A stretch of 64,000 bases of DNA, taken from assembly GCF_003054245.1 (NCBI RefSeq), contig NZ_QBKR01000016.1, positions 1-64,000 of the forward strand, in the 5' to 3' direction. Positions 35,369 to 44,230 of this stretch are shown piece by piece (positions within the stretch are counted from its first letter, which is position 1; each line of letters begins with the position of its first letter). The translations under genes and the position numbers were made by a program. Origin of the DNA: Melghirimyces profundicolus (GTDB lineage: Bacteria > Bacillota > Bacilli > Thermoactinomycetales > DSM-45169). The notes under the pieces are model-generated. The model saw nothing but the letters and a program-made list of their open reading frames with translations, was not told the origin of the DNA and did no database searches.

Positions 35369-37165
35369 ATGCAAACGGAAACCGGAGTTTGGAAAAGGAG
35401 ACTGGTTCCGGTGTTGTTGGTCGCCGCTTTTTGCGGTATTTTGTTTCGGTTGTACTGGATCCAAATGATTGCAGTCCATTCCTTCTCCCGGGAGGAAGCC
35501 GATCTGATCACGGAAGCGGAGGAGCAACAGAGCGGTGTGTTTATGGTGGACAGCGGGAGGGGGCAAATCCTGGACCGGAACGGAATTTCCTTGACAGGGG
35601 AGAGAGATTGGCGGTTGATCGTCTTTCCCTTGTCCGAAAGTCAGTGGAGGGTCGATACGGACAAGCTGAACCGGGTGGCGAGAATCATCGGGCTCTCCCC
35701 CCGGGAGTTCAGGGAAACCGTTAAAGCCTTGCGCCGTCCCCAGGTTCTCCACGACCGGAAAGGCAAAGAGGAAGCCCTGTCGGAGAAGCAGGCGGAAGCG
35801 ATTCAGGAGTTGGAAGTGCCGGGGGTCTACGCCCTGAAGACCGACTACCGGCAGGATCCGGACCGGCTTGCCCGGCAAGTGATCGGCCGGGTGGAACGGA
35901 ATCCGTTTCTTATCCGTGAGCGGTATCCGGATGAATGGACCAACGGAAGGTATCAGGCCCATTCCCGGATCGGAGTGACCGGGCTGGAAGCTGCTTTTGA
36001 ACCCTTCCTCCGGGGTGGGCGGCAGCATTTGCTCACCTATATCACTGACGGAGGGGGACGTCCTTTGAACGGACTCCATATGGCGACCAGGGAAAGTGGA
36101 GGGGCCATCCCCTATCGCGTCGTCAGCACGTTGGATCAGAGGGCTCAGCGAGTGGCGGAAAAAAACCTGGAAGAAGCCGGGGTCACCGAAGGTGCCGTGG
36201 TGGTGCAGGACTTGGCTTCCGGAGATATTCTGGCCATGGCAAGCCGCCCAAGCCTCGAATCCGCGGGAAAAAACCAAAATCCCTGGAACAACCGGGCTTT
36301 GATGGAGATGACCCCTGGTTCCATCTTCAAGACGGTGACGGCCGTGGCGGCGCTGGACACGGGAAAAGTGAAGCCGGGGGAAACCTTTGATTGCAACGGC
36401 CACTTGGGACGTTACGGGATGAAAGACTCCAAGCCCGGCGGCCACGGGCGGCAGAGCCTGGAAGAGGCCTACGCCAATTCCTGCAACGTTGTCTTCGCCC
36501 GGGTCGCTGAACGGGTGGGAGGGAAAACGTTGAAGGATTACGCCCATCGCATGGGGGTTGGAGAGCGGATCCTGTGGTCCGGTCCGGTGTTTAAAGAGAA
36601 GGATTTCCGTCAGCTCCCCCAGGAACAGACCGGGTTGATCTTTTCCAAAGAGACTTCGCTTGAGGATTCGGGGGCGGTGGCCCAGACGGGCATCGGGCAA
36701 CGGGATGTGAAAGTGACGCCGCTTCAGGCGGTGAATATGGTGACGACCCTTTTTCAGGAAGGGAAAACATTGAACCCCCGAATTGCCCGGGAAATCCAGC
36801 GTCCGGACGGGGAGGTGCTTTACCGCTTTCCCCCTCATGCACTCAAGACGGAGAAAAAAATCGCGAGCTTTGCCCTCGAACGGGTGAGGCACATGATGCG
36901 GCTGGCGGTGACCGACGGAACAGCCCGATCCCTGCAGGGGGCCTCCCTTGCGCTGGGCGCCAAAACGGGGACGGCCCAGGTCGGACCGGACAAAGACACC
37001 TACAACAAGTGGATGGTGGGATACGGCCCCTATGAAAAGCCTCGCTTTGCCGCGGCGGTGGTGATCCGTTCGGTCAGAGACAGTGGAGATATGCGCGCCC
37101 ATGAAGTGTTCCGCAAAGTGATGGAAGGGCTTGAAAAAGAGTTGAAGGGGGAGAAAAAAGGGTAA
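35369..37165 (+). CDS. Penicillin-binding protein (class B-type transpeptidase)
   Basis: 598 residues. A single N-terminal membrane helix (LVPVLLVAAFCGILFRLYW) is followed by a dimerisation region with GQILDRNGISLTG. The transpeptidase has SxxK in PGSIFKT (Ser near 315), SxN in YANSCNVVF, and KTG in AKTGTAQ near 531. It forms peptide cross-links in the wall, outside the membrane. Close relatives include PbpI/SpoVD-like enzymes; no PASTA domain is present. ATG follows AAAGGGCG. Divergent from the yitT-like gene. Confidence 0.88.
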   Translation: MQTETGVWKRRLVPVLLVAAFCGILFRLYWIQMIAVHSFSREEADLITEAEEQQSGVFMVDSGRGQILDRNGISLTGERDWRLIVFPLSESQWRVDTDKLNRVARIIGLSPREFRETVKALRRPQVLHDRKGKEEALSEKQAEAIQELEVPGVYALKTDYRQDPDRLARQVIGRVERNPFLIRERYPDEWTNGRYQAHSRIGVTGLEAAFEPFLRGGRQHLLTYITDGGGRPLNGLHMATRESGGAIPYRVVSTLDQRAQRVAEKNLEEAGVTEGAVVVQDLASGDILAMASRPSLESAGKNQNPWNNRALMEMTPGSIFKTVTAVAALDTGKVKPGETFDCNGHLGRYGMKDSKPGGHGRQSLEEAYANSCNVVFARVAERVGGKTLKDYAHRMGVGERILWSGPVFKEKDFRQLPQEQTGLIFSKETSLEDSGAVAQTGIGQRDVKVTPLQAVNMVTTLFQEGKTLNPRIAREIQRPDGEVLYRFPPHALKTEKKIASFALERVRHMMRLAVTDGTARSLQGASLALGAKTGTAQVGPDKDTYNKWMVGYGPYEKPRFAAAVVIRSVRDSGDMRAHEVFRKVMEGLEKELKGEKKG

Positions 37166-37182
37166 GGGACCCGAAAACAAGA

Positions 37183-37215
37183 AAGCCGATCCCTCAAGGG
37201 TCGGCTTCCGGTTTT
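37183..37215 (+). terminator. Terminator after the PBP gene
   Basis: AAGCCGATCCCT pairs with AGGGTCGGCTT, then a G/T-rich tail with TTTT. Confidence 0.7.
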
Positions 37216-37273
37216 GTGATCACTCGATGGGAAATGAAGGTTTCAGTCCGGCGGAAAGATCGTGATCTCCTTC

Positions 37274-37434
37274 AGCCGCGGGAAAAAGGGGCCGCGGCTA
37301 GATCGTCCGCCGCAAAGGGAGGAAATCCCGTATTCTTCATCAGGGTCCGTCTGAAGCAAAAAGAAAAACCGGCACCCGCGCAGGCGGTGCCCGGGTTCCG
37401 GCCAAATAAACAGCCGCGCTGTTAAGCGCGGCTT
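37274..37434 (-). terminator. Hairpins between the PBP gene and ectD, including the ectABCD terminator
   Basis: AGCCGCGCT/AAGCGCGGCTT at 37412-37434 lies just after the ectD stop on the minus strand and leads into a T-rich stretch there. A second 8-bp stem, AGCCGCGG/CCGCGGCT at 37274-37299, is of unknown role. An open frame at 37216-37425 has no ribosome site and is not called. Confidence 0.6.
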
Positions 37435-37448
37435 GATATGGGCCCCTC

Positions 37449-38357
37449 TCAGGAGTTTTGCAGCACCGGAGTTTGGATCGTCCGGTTGGCGATGTATTCC
37501 GGACGGGGTTTCAGCCCGGAGAAGGGTTCAACCAGTTTGTTTTTTACGCTGTTGAAGACGAAGAAGACGTTACTCCGGGGAAGCGGTGTGATGTTGCCAT
37601 TGGATCCGTGCATGGTGTTGCATTCGAAGAGGAGAAGGGAACCGGCGGGCGCGGCGGCGGTGGTGATGCCGCCTTCTTTCACCATCCGGGTCAGGCTTTC
37701 GTTATCCGGAACGCCCAACTCCTGCTTCTTCAGAGAGAATTTATAGTTGTCCTCCGGCGTTTCCCCCACGCAGGAGACGTATTTCTTGTGGGAGCCCGGA
37801 ATCAGCATCAGCGGACCATTGTAGGAATGGTTGTCGGTCAACAGGATGGAACAGCTGATGGCCCGCATGCGGGGCATGCCGTCCTCCACGTGCCAAGTTT
37901 CAAAGTCGGAGTGCCAATAGAACTCTTTTCCTTTGAAACCGGGTTTGAAGTTGATGCGGAACTGGTGGACGTAGATGTCGCTCCCCAGAATTTGCCGGAT
38001 GATGTCCGTCACCCGGGGGTCACGGGAGAGCCGGTTGAACATTTCGTTTTTCCGGTGGGCGTCGAAAATCGAGCGGATTTCATTGCTTTCCGGCTCCCGG
38101 ATCACTTCCGGGGAATCATTGTCTCGGTTCTCCTCCCACAAGAGGTCCAGATGCTTGCGCATCTCTTTCACTTCTTCAGGGGAGAAGAAGTTATCCAGTA
38201 ACAGGAAACCGTTGGTTTCGTAGAAATCCAGCTGCTGTTTGTTCAGGGGCCCTTCTTTCAGTTCCCCGGGGCTCCCGTACAGCACCGGATCTTTCCGTTC
38301 AAGAATTTTCGGCTTGTCATAGACTCGGGAAGGATACAGATCTTCCATCACATTCAC
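37449..38357 (-). CDS. ectD: Ectoine 5-hydroxylase
   Basis: 302 residues, Fe(II)/2-oxoglutarate dioxygenase that turns ectoine into 5-hydroxyectoine. The EctD signature region is [20 protein letters not shown] with the iron-binding H-x-D, and the distal His is in [12 protein letters not shown]. Typical start is [13 protein letters not shown]. It is the last gene of ectABCD and ends at a hairpin. Lengths and motifs are those of true EctD rather than ProX-like hydroxylases. Confidence 0.95.
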   Translation of the reverse strand: MNVMEDLYPSRVYDKPKILERKDPVLYGSPGELKEGPLNKQQLDFYETNGFLLLDNFFSPEEVKEMRKHLDLLWEENRDNDSPEVIREPESNEIRSIFDAHRKNEMFNRLSRDPRVTDIIRQILGSDIYVHQFRINFKPGFKGKEFYWHSDFETWHVEDGMPRMRAISCSILLTDNHSYNGPLMLIPGSHKKYVSCVGETPEDNYKFSLKKQELGVPDNESLTRMVKEGGITTAAAPAGSLLLFECNTMHGSNGNITPLPRSNVFFVFNSVKNKLVEPFSGLKPRPEYIANRTIQTPVLQNS

Positions 38358-38470
38358 TCCCGTAAATGGTATTTGGATGGGATGGGTTTCCTTCAGTTGT
38401 GTCGTGACTCAGCCGACCTCTGGAATGGAAAACCGGGATCCGGTTTCTGTCACTGAGGTCTTCCACCGGG

Positions 38471-38863
38471 TCAGTCCAACAGCGGGTAGGCTCCTTCTTC
38501 ATCGTGAGTTTCGTTGCCGGTGCACGGAGGATTGAAGACGCAGACCATCCGCAGATCTTTTTTGGCGGTCACCCTGTGCTTTTCATGACCGTCCAGAGTG
38601 TAGAGGGTGCCCGGCTTCAGTTCGTAGACGGTGCCGTCTTCCAGGTCCTTCAGCTCCCCTTCACCTTCAATGCAGTACACCGCCTCAATGTGATGTTTGT
38701 ACCAGAACTCGGAGACGGTGCCTGCTTTGATGATGGTGTCGTGGAGCGAGAAGCCGACGCCGTCTTTCTTCAGGAGAAGCCGGCGGCTTTCCCAGGTTTC
38801 ACCCTTGACAACGGCTGCTGTTCCAATGAGGTCTTCCAAGTGCTTAACGATCACTGTGTTCAT
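38471..38863 (-). CDS. ectC: Ectoine synthase
   Basis: 130 residues, cupin fold, closes N-gamma-acetyl-2,4-diaminobutyrate to ectoine. Family blocks include SLHDTIIKAGTVSEFWYKHH, IEAVYCIEGEGELKDLEDG and GTLYTLDGHEKHRV, with metal-binding Glu, Tyr and His residues. The frame runs upstream to 38983; ATG 38863 (MNTVIVKHLEDL) after GGGAAAGG is the proper start. Third gene of ectABCD. Confidence 0.96.
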   Translation of the reverse strand: MNTVIVKHLEDLIGTAAVVKGETWESRRLLLKKDGVGFSLHDTIIKAGTVSEFWYKHHIEAVYCIEGEGELKDLEDGTVYELKPGTLYTLDGHEKHRVTAKKDLRMVCVFNPPCTGNETHDEEGAYPLLD

Positions 38864-38918
38864 CCTTTCCCGGTTGTTTGCTGGGATCGAAAAATGGGTC
38901 GGGTATAAATGGAGTTTC

Positions 38919-40160
38919 TCAGGCGGCAGCTTCGATGCTTTTTTCCAGAATGGCCAGTCCTTTATCCAGTCCTTCATCGTCAATAATCAGCGGTGGAAGG
39001 AGTTTGGCCACTTCACTGTCGGGTCCGGACGTTTCCATGATCAGACCTCGTTTGAAAGCCTCTTCGCACACTTTTTCGGCGAAACCTTCTTCCGGGAATT
39101 CGATTCCCAGCATCAGCCCCCGGCCGCGGACTTCTCCCTTCAGGTCGGGAAATTTTGCGGTGATGTCCTCGAGGGCGGTCCGGGTTTTTTCCCCTTTGCG
39201 CCGAATTTCTTGGGCGAACTCATCCGTCTCCCAGTAACGGAGCGCCTCGGTGGCCGCGACGAAAGCCAGGTTGTGGCCGCGGAAGGTCCCGTTGTGCTCC
39301 CCGGGAGCCCATGTATCCAAATCCGGACGGATCAGGGTGATGGCAAAGGGAACACCGTAGCCGCCGAGGGATTTGGACAGACAGACGATGTCCGGTTGGA
39401 GACCGGCGGGTTCGAAGCTGAAAAAGGTGCCGGTCCGTCCGCAACCTGCCTGCACGTCGTCGACAATCAGGAGGACACCCTGACGGCGGCAGATTTGCTC
39501 AACCTGCTTCAACCACTCGGAGCTGGCGACGTTGATCCCTCCCTCGCCCTGGACGGTTTCCAGGATAACTGCCGCGGGGAGATCGACGCCGCTACCCTTG
39601 TCTTCCAGGTACCGTTCAAGCAGGGTCAGCGAATCGACCTTGCCGTCATATTGGTCGTAGGGAAGGGATACGGCGTTGGTGAGCGGGATCCCGGCGCCTT
39701 TCCGTTTAAAGGCATTTCCGGTGACCGAGAGCGACCCCAGCGTCATCCCGTGGAAGGCACGGGTGAAGCTGATCACCGTATCCCGGCCGGTCACTTTGCG
39801 GGCCAGTTTGAGGGCGGACTCCACGGTGTTGGTACCGGTCGGTCCGGGGAACATCACTTTGTAATCCAATCCCCGGGGTTCCAGGATGATCTCCTTGAAT
39901 TTCTTCAGAAAGTCCGCTTTTGCCGTGGTGGCCATATCCAGGCTGTGGACGATCCCGTCGGAGGAGAGGTACTCGATCAACTTTTCCTTCATGCCGGGGT
40001 CATTGTGTCCGTAGTTCAGGGCACCCGCACCGGCAAAGAAGTCGATGAACTCCCGACCTTCCTGATCCCACAGTTTATAGCCTCTGGCCTTTTCAAACAC
40101 AGTGGGAAAACTGCGGCAATAGCTTCGTACTTCGGATTCGACTTTTTCAAACACGCTCAT
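38919..40160 (-). CDS. ectB: L-2,4-diaminobutyrate:2-oxoglutarate aminotransferase
   Basis: About 413 residues, class III PLP aminotransferase that makes 2,4-diaminobutyrate from aspartate semialdehyde; the reaction is reversible in principle. Key regions are [50 protein letters not shown] and the PLP lysine in [13 protein letters not shown] 40160 ([15 protein letters not shown]) fits the family. A TTG at 40187 lies at better distance from GAGGAGG within the end of ectA, so the start is not certain. Confidence 0.94.
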   Translation of the reverse strand: MSVFEKVESEVRSYCRSFPTVFEKARGYKLWDQEGREFIDFFAGAGALNYGHNDPGMKEKLIEYLSSDGIVHSLDMATTAKADFLKKFKEIILEPRGLDYKVMFPGPTGTNTVESALKLARKVTGRDTVISFTRAFHGMTLGSLSVTGNAFKRKGAGIPLTNAVSLPYDQYDGKVDSLTLLERYLEDKGSGVDLPAAVILETVQGEGGINVASSEWLKQVEQICRRQGVLLIVDDVQAGCGRTGTFFSFEPAGLQPDIVCLSKSLGGYGVPFAITLIRPDLDTWAPGEHNGTFRGHNLAFVAATEALRYWETDEFAQEIRRKGEKTRTALEDITAKFPDLKGEVRGRGLMLGIEFPEEGFAEKVCEEAFKRGLIMETSGPDSEVAKLLPPLIIDDEGLDKGLAILEKSIEAAA

Positions 40161-40191
40161 GTCCGTTTTATCGGATGTCGGTAACAATGTA

Positions 40192-40752
40192 TTATTGAAC
40201 CTCCTCGGTGATTTCCTTCGACTCGAAAGGACCGATTCGGTAAGTCCATTCAGACTCGTGTCCCTGGTCGGGGAACATGTTCTCGGAGAAACATTCGGAA
40301 ATGGTACATTGGGCTTTCATATCCTTCGCCAATCCTTTGAAAAGCGATTGGGAAGGAAGGTTGGAGGGAGAGACGGTCGCTTCCAGGTACCGGACTTCTG
40401 AGCAGGCATCCCGGGAGAGCAGGGACTTCAACAGCGCTTTGCCCAATCCTTTGCCCCGTTGCGACGGATCAACGGCCACCTGCCAAACAAAAACGGTATC
40501 CTTGGCGTTCTGGGGTCGGAATGCAGAGACAAACCCCACGATCTTTCCGTCGTTGTCTTCGGCGATGACACAGGTTTCGGGGAAAAACTTGCACAGCATG
40601 AGGTAGCTGTACGAGGAGTTGAGATCCAACACTCCGGCCCGTTTGATCAGTTTCCACACATCCGAGCCGTCTTCTTCCTCGGGCTTGCGGAAAATCACGC
40701 CCATGGACGGGTTTTGGATCCGAATGTTCGAGGGTTTTGTTTGCCGTTCCAC
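40192..40752 (-). CDS. ectA: L-2,4-diaminobutyrate N-gamma-acetyltransferase
   Basis: 186 residues from GTG 40752, GNAT fold. Acetyl-CoA site is [15 protein letters not shown], preceded by [10 protein letters not shown]. EctA-type N-terminus is [23 protein letters not shown]. The GTG has no ribosome site. Upstream in frame, an ATT at 40779 sits 10 bp after AAGGTGG, so an unusual AUU start adding nine residues is possible. First gene of the ectABCD operon. Confidence 0.93.
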   Translation of the reverse strand: MERQTKPSNIRIQNPSMGVIFRKPEEEDGSDVWKLIKRAGVLDLNSSYSYLMLCKFFPETCVIAEDNDGKIVGFVSAFRPQNAKDTVFVWQVAVDPSQRGKGLGKALLKSLLSRDACSEVRYLEATVSPSNLPSQSLFKGLAKDMKAQCTISECFSENMFPDQGHESEWTYRIGPFESKEITEEVQ

Positions 40753-41067
40753 TTTGCGGACGGTCTGACTACCGTTAATGGAGACTCACCCACCTTAAAA
40801 ATTAATTTTGTTATCATCAAGAAACCAACCATTCAACTGCCTACCATATACTAACGTGACCTGGACCATAAGGTCTAAAGTGCTATACCCGCTCAGGAAA
40901 AGGTTAAACATCCTGATCCACAAAGCCGGGAAGTCAGAACGGGATTCTTTAAAAATCCTTCCGCATGGTGTCAGATGCTTCGGATTTGCCGGAAGACGTT
41001 TAAAGAAAAAATGATTTCATACAAAAAAGATATGGACAGGCCGCTTTTTAAACGATCCTGTCCATAG
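40753..41067 (-). promoter_or_regulatory. Region upstream of ectA, with candidate promoter and a long-stem hairpin
   Basis: On the minus strand TTGAAT, a 17-bp gap and TAACAA precede ectA by about 50 bp; this is a weak promoter guess. At 41031-41066 TATGGACAGG and CCTGTCCATA form a perfect 10-bp stem with a 16-nt loop that may act as a terminator between ectA and repeat C. No gene is supported here. Confidence 0.35.
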
Positions 41068-41352
41068 AAGTATGGTGAAAAAGTGAGCGGCGGCATTTAC
41101 CCGAAGCCGCTCCGGCTGCACTCACAGAGCACAAGTCTCGCCTGGGGTCGCTTCACTCCCCGGTCTCGCTATGCTGTCCTGCAGAGATGCAGGCATTGTC
41201 CGCTACGAATCTTCCTGCTGCGGGCAGGGGCAAACGCCTTCGGATGCAACACAGAGAAGCTTTTGCCCCTGAACGCCCTTGCAGGACAGCAAAGTCGCTA
41301 TTTCGGGTAAACGCTTCTCTTCTTCTGAGCCTGACCATCAATCACAACGCTT
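41068..41352 (+). repeat. Dispersed TIR element, full-length copy C
   Basis: The most complete copy, about 285 bp. Left end AAGTATGGTGAAAAAGTGAG; stem GAGCGGC...GCCGCTC; block AAGTCTCGCCTGGGGTCG; stem CAGGGGCAAA...TTTGCCCCTG; right arm GGGTAAACGCTTCTCTTCTT; end ATCACAACGCTT. The ends are imperfect inverted repeats. It starts directly after the ect-side hairpin and ends 15 bp from the pucR-type stop codon. Confidence 0.88.
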
Positions 41353-41367
41353 ATCGGTTTCATAGCC

Positions 41368-43035
41368 TCAGGGGCGTTCGTTCATTTCGTTTTCCCAGAT
41401 CTTGAGGCTCAGATGGAGCAGAAACAAGTCGTCGGGGTTTAACAGGGTGAGACCGGTCAGAAATTCGATTTTGCGCAGCCGGTAAAGGAGGGATTGACGG
41501 TGAAGGTTCAATTCCCTTGCGGTTTGGCTGACATTGCACTGGTGACGGATGTATACCTTCAATGTCTGAATGAGATCGATGCCCCGCTGTCGGCTGTAGC
41601 GGAACAGCTGCTCCATGGTTTTCCAGGTGATCTCACGCATTTCTGTATGGTTGCCCAGGTGCCGGAGAGCCCGGTAAAGGCCGGTTTCCTTGAAAAAACT
41701 TCGGTGGCCGGGCCCCTTTTGTTTTCTTCCGATCTCCAGGGCGGTCCGGGCATCCTGATAGCCGTTTTCGAAGGTGAAAAGACCGGCGCGGTTTTCCGCG
41801 ACTCCCCAGGAAATCCGCCAGCCGGAGGCTTCCTGCAGAAAAGTGCCTTCCAGCCGGTCCAGAAATTCGTGAGCGGTTTCCGTCGCCTGTTCCGGTGAGG
41901 ATTCCAGATAGACCACCCACTCCACCCCTTGGGAAGCGACGAGCAGGCGACGGTTCATTCTCCGCCCCGCCCGCTGGATTTCACTCTCCAACCGGTTTAT
42001 CAGTTGTTCCGGCACTTCCGGCTCGGGACGGCGGGGGCCGCTCTCCTCCAGACGGCCGGCGAGGCAGACGTAGGAACGTCCGATGTCAAACCCCAATGTC
42101 CGGGCCCGTGAACGGGCCACTTCCTGTGAATGGAACTCCCCTTTGGCGAGACTCCAGATGTAATCATGGCGGAAACGAAGCTCGGTTTCCCGCACCGCCT
42201 GATTTTGAAGAAACCACAGGGCGGCGGTGGTGGCGGCGTGTTCCAGGATCATCAGACCCTCCGTTTTGGCGAACTCTTCCGCTCCTTTTCCGTCGGGAAG
42301 AAGGGATAGAAGGTATCCCTGCAGTTTACGGGCAGACCGGATGGGCATTTCCAGACAGGTTTGTTCGTCCAGCTGAAACCAGCGCCACTCGGAATGAATC
42401 GGATTCCGGGAGGCCGTCAGTTGATGGACGAGGACGGGGCGGCTTTTTTCCAGATATTCGGCCCACAGCCGGGAAAGGAGTTTGGAGCGGGGACTCTGGC
42501 CCAGGATTTCTCCGCTTTCCCCGACGATAATGGCGGGTTGTCCCCAACGCTCTTCCGTGGCCGTGGCGATGCCGGAGAGGTTGGCCCCGCCGAGGAGGAG
42601 CTGGAGGAGGTGTTGCTGTACATCTTTGGACAGACGGGCGATCCGATCTTGTTTGCGGTCCAGTTCTTTTGCGACTCGTTGGACGATATCGGAGAAACGA
42701 ATCTCCCACGGAATTTCGATGAGGGGCATTTTTTTGTTTTCCGCCAACTGAATCGCTTCCTCCGGAATGCGGGACAGGTAGTGTCCGGTGGCCACGGCGA
42801 GAGCGGAAGCCCCCGAACGGATGACATCGCGAACGAATCGGCAGAACTGGCCGGTGTCCTGGCTGCAGCCGATGGCCGAACTGAGAATCAGTTCGTTTTC
42901 CCGGATAAAGTTGTCCACGGGCACCTCGATCACCGAAACCCAGTCGACCCGTCGGAGGGGCAGCCAGGTTTCGGCTGTCCGCACTTTGGCTCCTTCCATC
43001 ACGTCCATGTCGATGACATCCTTGACGGTCAGCAT
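41368..43035 (-). CDS. PucR-family transcriptional regulator
   Basis: 555 residues. An N-terminal PucR ligand domain (VLTVKDVI-like start, DMDVMEGAKVRTAETWLPLR) is followed by a GGDEF-like middle region and a C-terminal HTH_30: YIRHQCNVSQTARELNLHRQ then LLYRLRKIEFLTGL. PucR members sense purines or other nitrogen compounds. Its place between ect synthesis and eut/doe breakdown genes suggests control by an ectoine-derived ligand, instead of the MocR-type EnuR used in many other bacteria. Only 12 bp separate it from eutB. Confidence 0.88.
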   Translation of the reverse strand: MLTVKDVIDMDVMEGAKVRTAETWLPLRRVDWVSVIEVPVDNFIRENELILSSAIGCSQDTGQFCRFVRDVIRSGASALAVATGHYLSRIPEEAIQLAENKKMPLIEIPWEIRFSDIVQRVAKELDRKQDRIARLSKDVQQHLLQLLLGGANLSGIATATEERWGQPAIIVGESGEILGQSPRSKLLSRLWAEYLEKSRPVLVHQLTASRNPIHSEWRWFQLDEQTCLEMPIRSARKLQGYLLSLLPDGKGAEEFAKTEGLMILEHAATTAALWFLQNQAVRETELRFRHDYIWSLAKGEFHSQEVARSRARTLGFDIGRSYVCLAGRLEESGPRRPEPEVPEQLINRLESEIQRAGRRMNRRLLVASQGVEWVVYLESSPEQATETAHEFLDRLEGTFLQEASGWRISWGVAENRAGLFTFENGYQDARTALEIGRKQKGPGHRSFFKETGLYRALRHLGNHTEMREITWKTMEQLFRYSRQRGIDLIQTLKVYIRHQCNVSQTARELNLHRQSLLYRLRKIEFLTGLTLLNPDDLFLLHLSLKIWENEMNERP

Positions 43036-43047
43036 TCCGAACTCACC

Positions 43048-44118
43048 TCACCCGGTCGAATTTGGATAAGAAGAACGGGAGGCTTTTTCCAGGGTTTCAA
43101 ATAGGGTGGAAGAATCGATGTTGGCTCCGCTGATAATCAATACCGCCGGTTTTCCGTCAAAGGAAAACTTCCGCGACAGGACGGCGGCAACGGTGGTCGC
43201 GGCCGCCCCCTCCGCCAGGGTGCGGTGGTGATTTAACAGAAAGGCGATTCCCTCCACGATTTGATTCTCACTCACGAGGACACTGTCATCGGCGTAATGA
43301 CGCACCATATCGAAGGTGTACCGGTTGCGGGTGCCGATGCCGCCCAAAAGGCTGTCCGCCAGCGTGGCGGTTTCCCGCATGACCAGGGGTTTTCCCTCTT
43401 TCAGGCTGTAATGCATCACTGCGGGGCCTTCCATGGTGACCCCGATGACCCGGCTGTCCGGCTGGTTGGTTTTTACCGCCATTCCGATGCCGGCCAGAAG
43501 GCCGCCGCCGGAAAGGGGGATGACCGCCGTTTGGAGTTCCGGCAGATCTTCCATCAGTTCCAGACCGATGGTGCCCTGGCCGGCGATGATGTCCGGATCG
43601 TCGAAAGGGGGGATCACACTCAGTCCTTCCTCCCGTTGGAGGCGGTAACAGGCGGATTCCGCTTCGTCCTGACTCTCTCCGTGCACGTGGAGCTTCGCAC
43701 CCAACCGGCGGATCGCTTCCGTCTTGGCGGCGGGGACGTTCCGGGAGACGCAGATGACTGCCGGAATATCCAGACGGCGGGCGATGGAGGCGACAGCCAT
43801 CCCGTGGTTACCGGTGGAGAAGGTCGTCACCCCCCGCTTCCGGTCTTCGGGGGCCAGTCGCAGGATCTTGTTGGCAGCTCCCCGGATCTTGAATGCGTGG
43901 ATCTCATGATGGGTTTCCATCTTGAGGAAAACGGGTCCGCCGGCAAGGCGGGAGAGTTCCTCCGATTCCACCAGCGGAGTCTTGCCGACGAGAGGCCGGA
44001 TTCTCCTCCGGGCTTCCCATATGTGCCGGATATCGATCGGTTGGCGGTCCATGGCTTCCAAAACCTCCCGTACATGGTGTCGGGTGGCTGCGGGTTCTGT
44101 GCGATCGACGGAATTCAT
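43048..44118 (-). CDS. eutB: Hydroxyectoine utilisation dehydratase EutB (threonine-dehydratase family)
   Basis: 356 residues, fold type II PLP protein similar to threonine dehydratase. The PLP lysine is in IHAFKIRGAANKIL, then STGNHGMAVASIARRL and the phosphate-binding loop SGGGLLAGIG. EutB with EutA/EutC is linked to hydroxyectoine conversion. GTG/ATG choices: ATG 44118 lacks a ribosome site, while ATG 44049 (MDRQPIDIRHIWEARRR) follows GGGAGG at 12 bp. Divergent from doeA. Confidence 0.85.
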   Translation of the reverse strand: MNSVDRTEPAATRHHVREVLEAMDRQPIDIRHIWEARRRIRPLVGKTPLVESEELSRLAGGPVFLKMETHHEIHAFKIRGAANKILRLAPEDRKRGVTTFSTGNHGMAVASIARRLDIPAVICVSRNVPAAKTEAIRRLGAKLHVHGESQDEAESACYRLQREEGLSVIPPFDDPDIIAGQGTIGLELMEDLPELQTAVIPLSGGGLLAGIGMAVKTNQPDSRVIGVTMEGPAVMHYSLKEGKPLVMRETATLADSLLGGIGTRNRYTFDMVRHYADDSVLVSENQIVEGIAFLLNHHRTLAEGAAATTVAAVLSRKFSFDGKPAVLIISGANIDSSTLFETLEKASRSSYPNSTG

Positions 44119-44166
44119 TTGCTATTTTGACGAAAAGGAAGACGTTTATTTCATACACTATGGTGA

Positions 44167-44196
44167 TTGTCGAAGATCATGCCACCCGCGTAAGAT
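44167..44196 (+). promoter_or_regulatory. Candidate promoter for the doeA-led catabolic operon
   Basis: TTGTCG (44167-44172), 18 bp, TAAGAT (44191-44196), 35 bp upstream of the GTG. This is the divergent eutB/doeA region and the likely place of regulator binding. Confidence 0.45.
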
Positions 44197-44230
44197 AGAA
44201 GAAACACACAAACAAAGGGGGTAACGGGCT

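Noticed and set aside
34634-37180. Open frame of 848 codons on the minus strand
   Set aside because: Only the 3' 191 codons (YitT-like) make sense. The rest lies antisense to the penicillin-binding protein gene and is a GC-codon-bias shadow rich in His, Pro and Arg.
37216-37425. 69-codon plus-strand ORF after the PBP gene
   Set aside because: No ribosome site, runs through two hairpins, composition unlike a protein.
38697-40184. 495-codon plus-strand ORF
   Set aside because: Antisense of ectC/ectB; the ect genes are certain.
40808-41014. 68-codon plus-strand ORF upstream of ectA
   Set aside because: No start context, lies in the ectA promoter region, no family.
41068-41352. Target-site duplication at copy C (CATAG on both sides)
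   Set aside because: The two CATAG strings are at unequal distances from the element ends, so they are not a convincing duplication.
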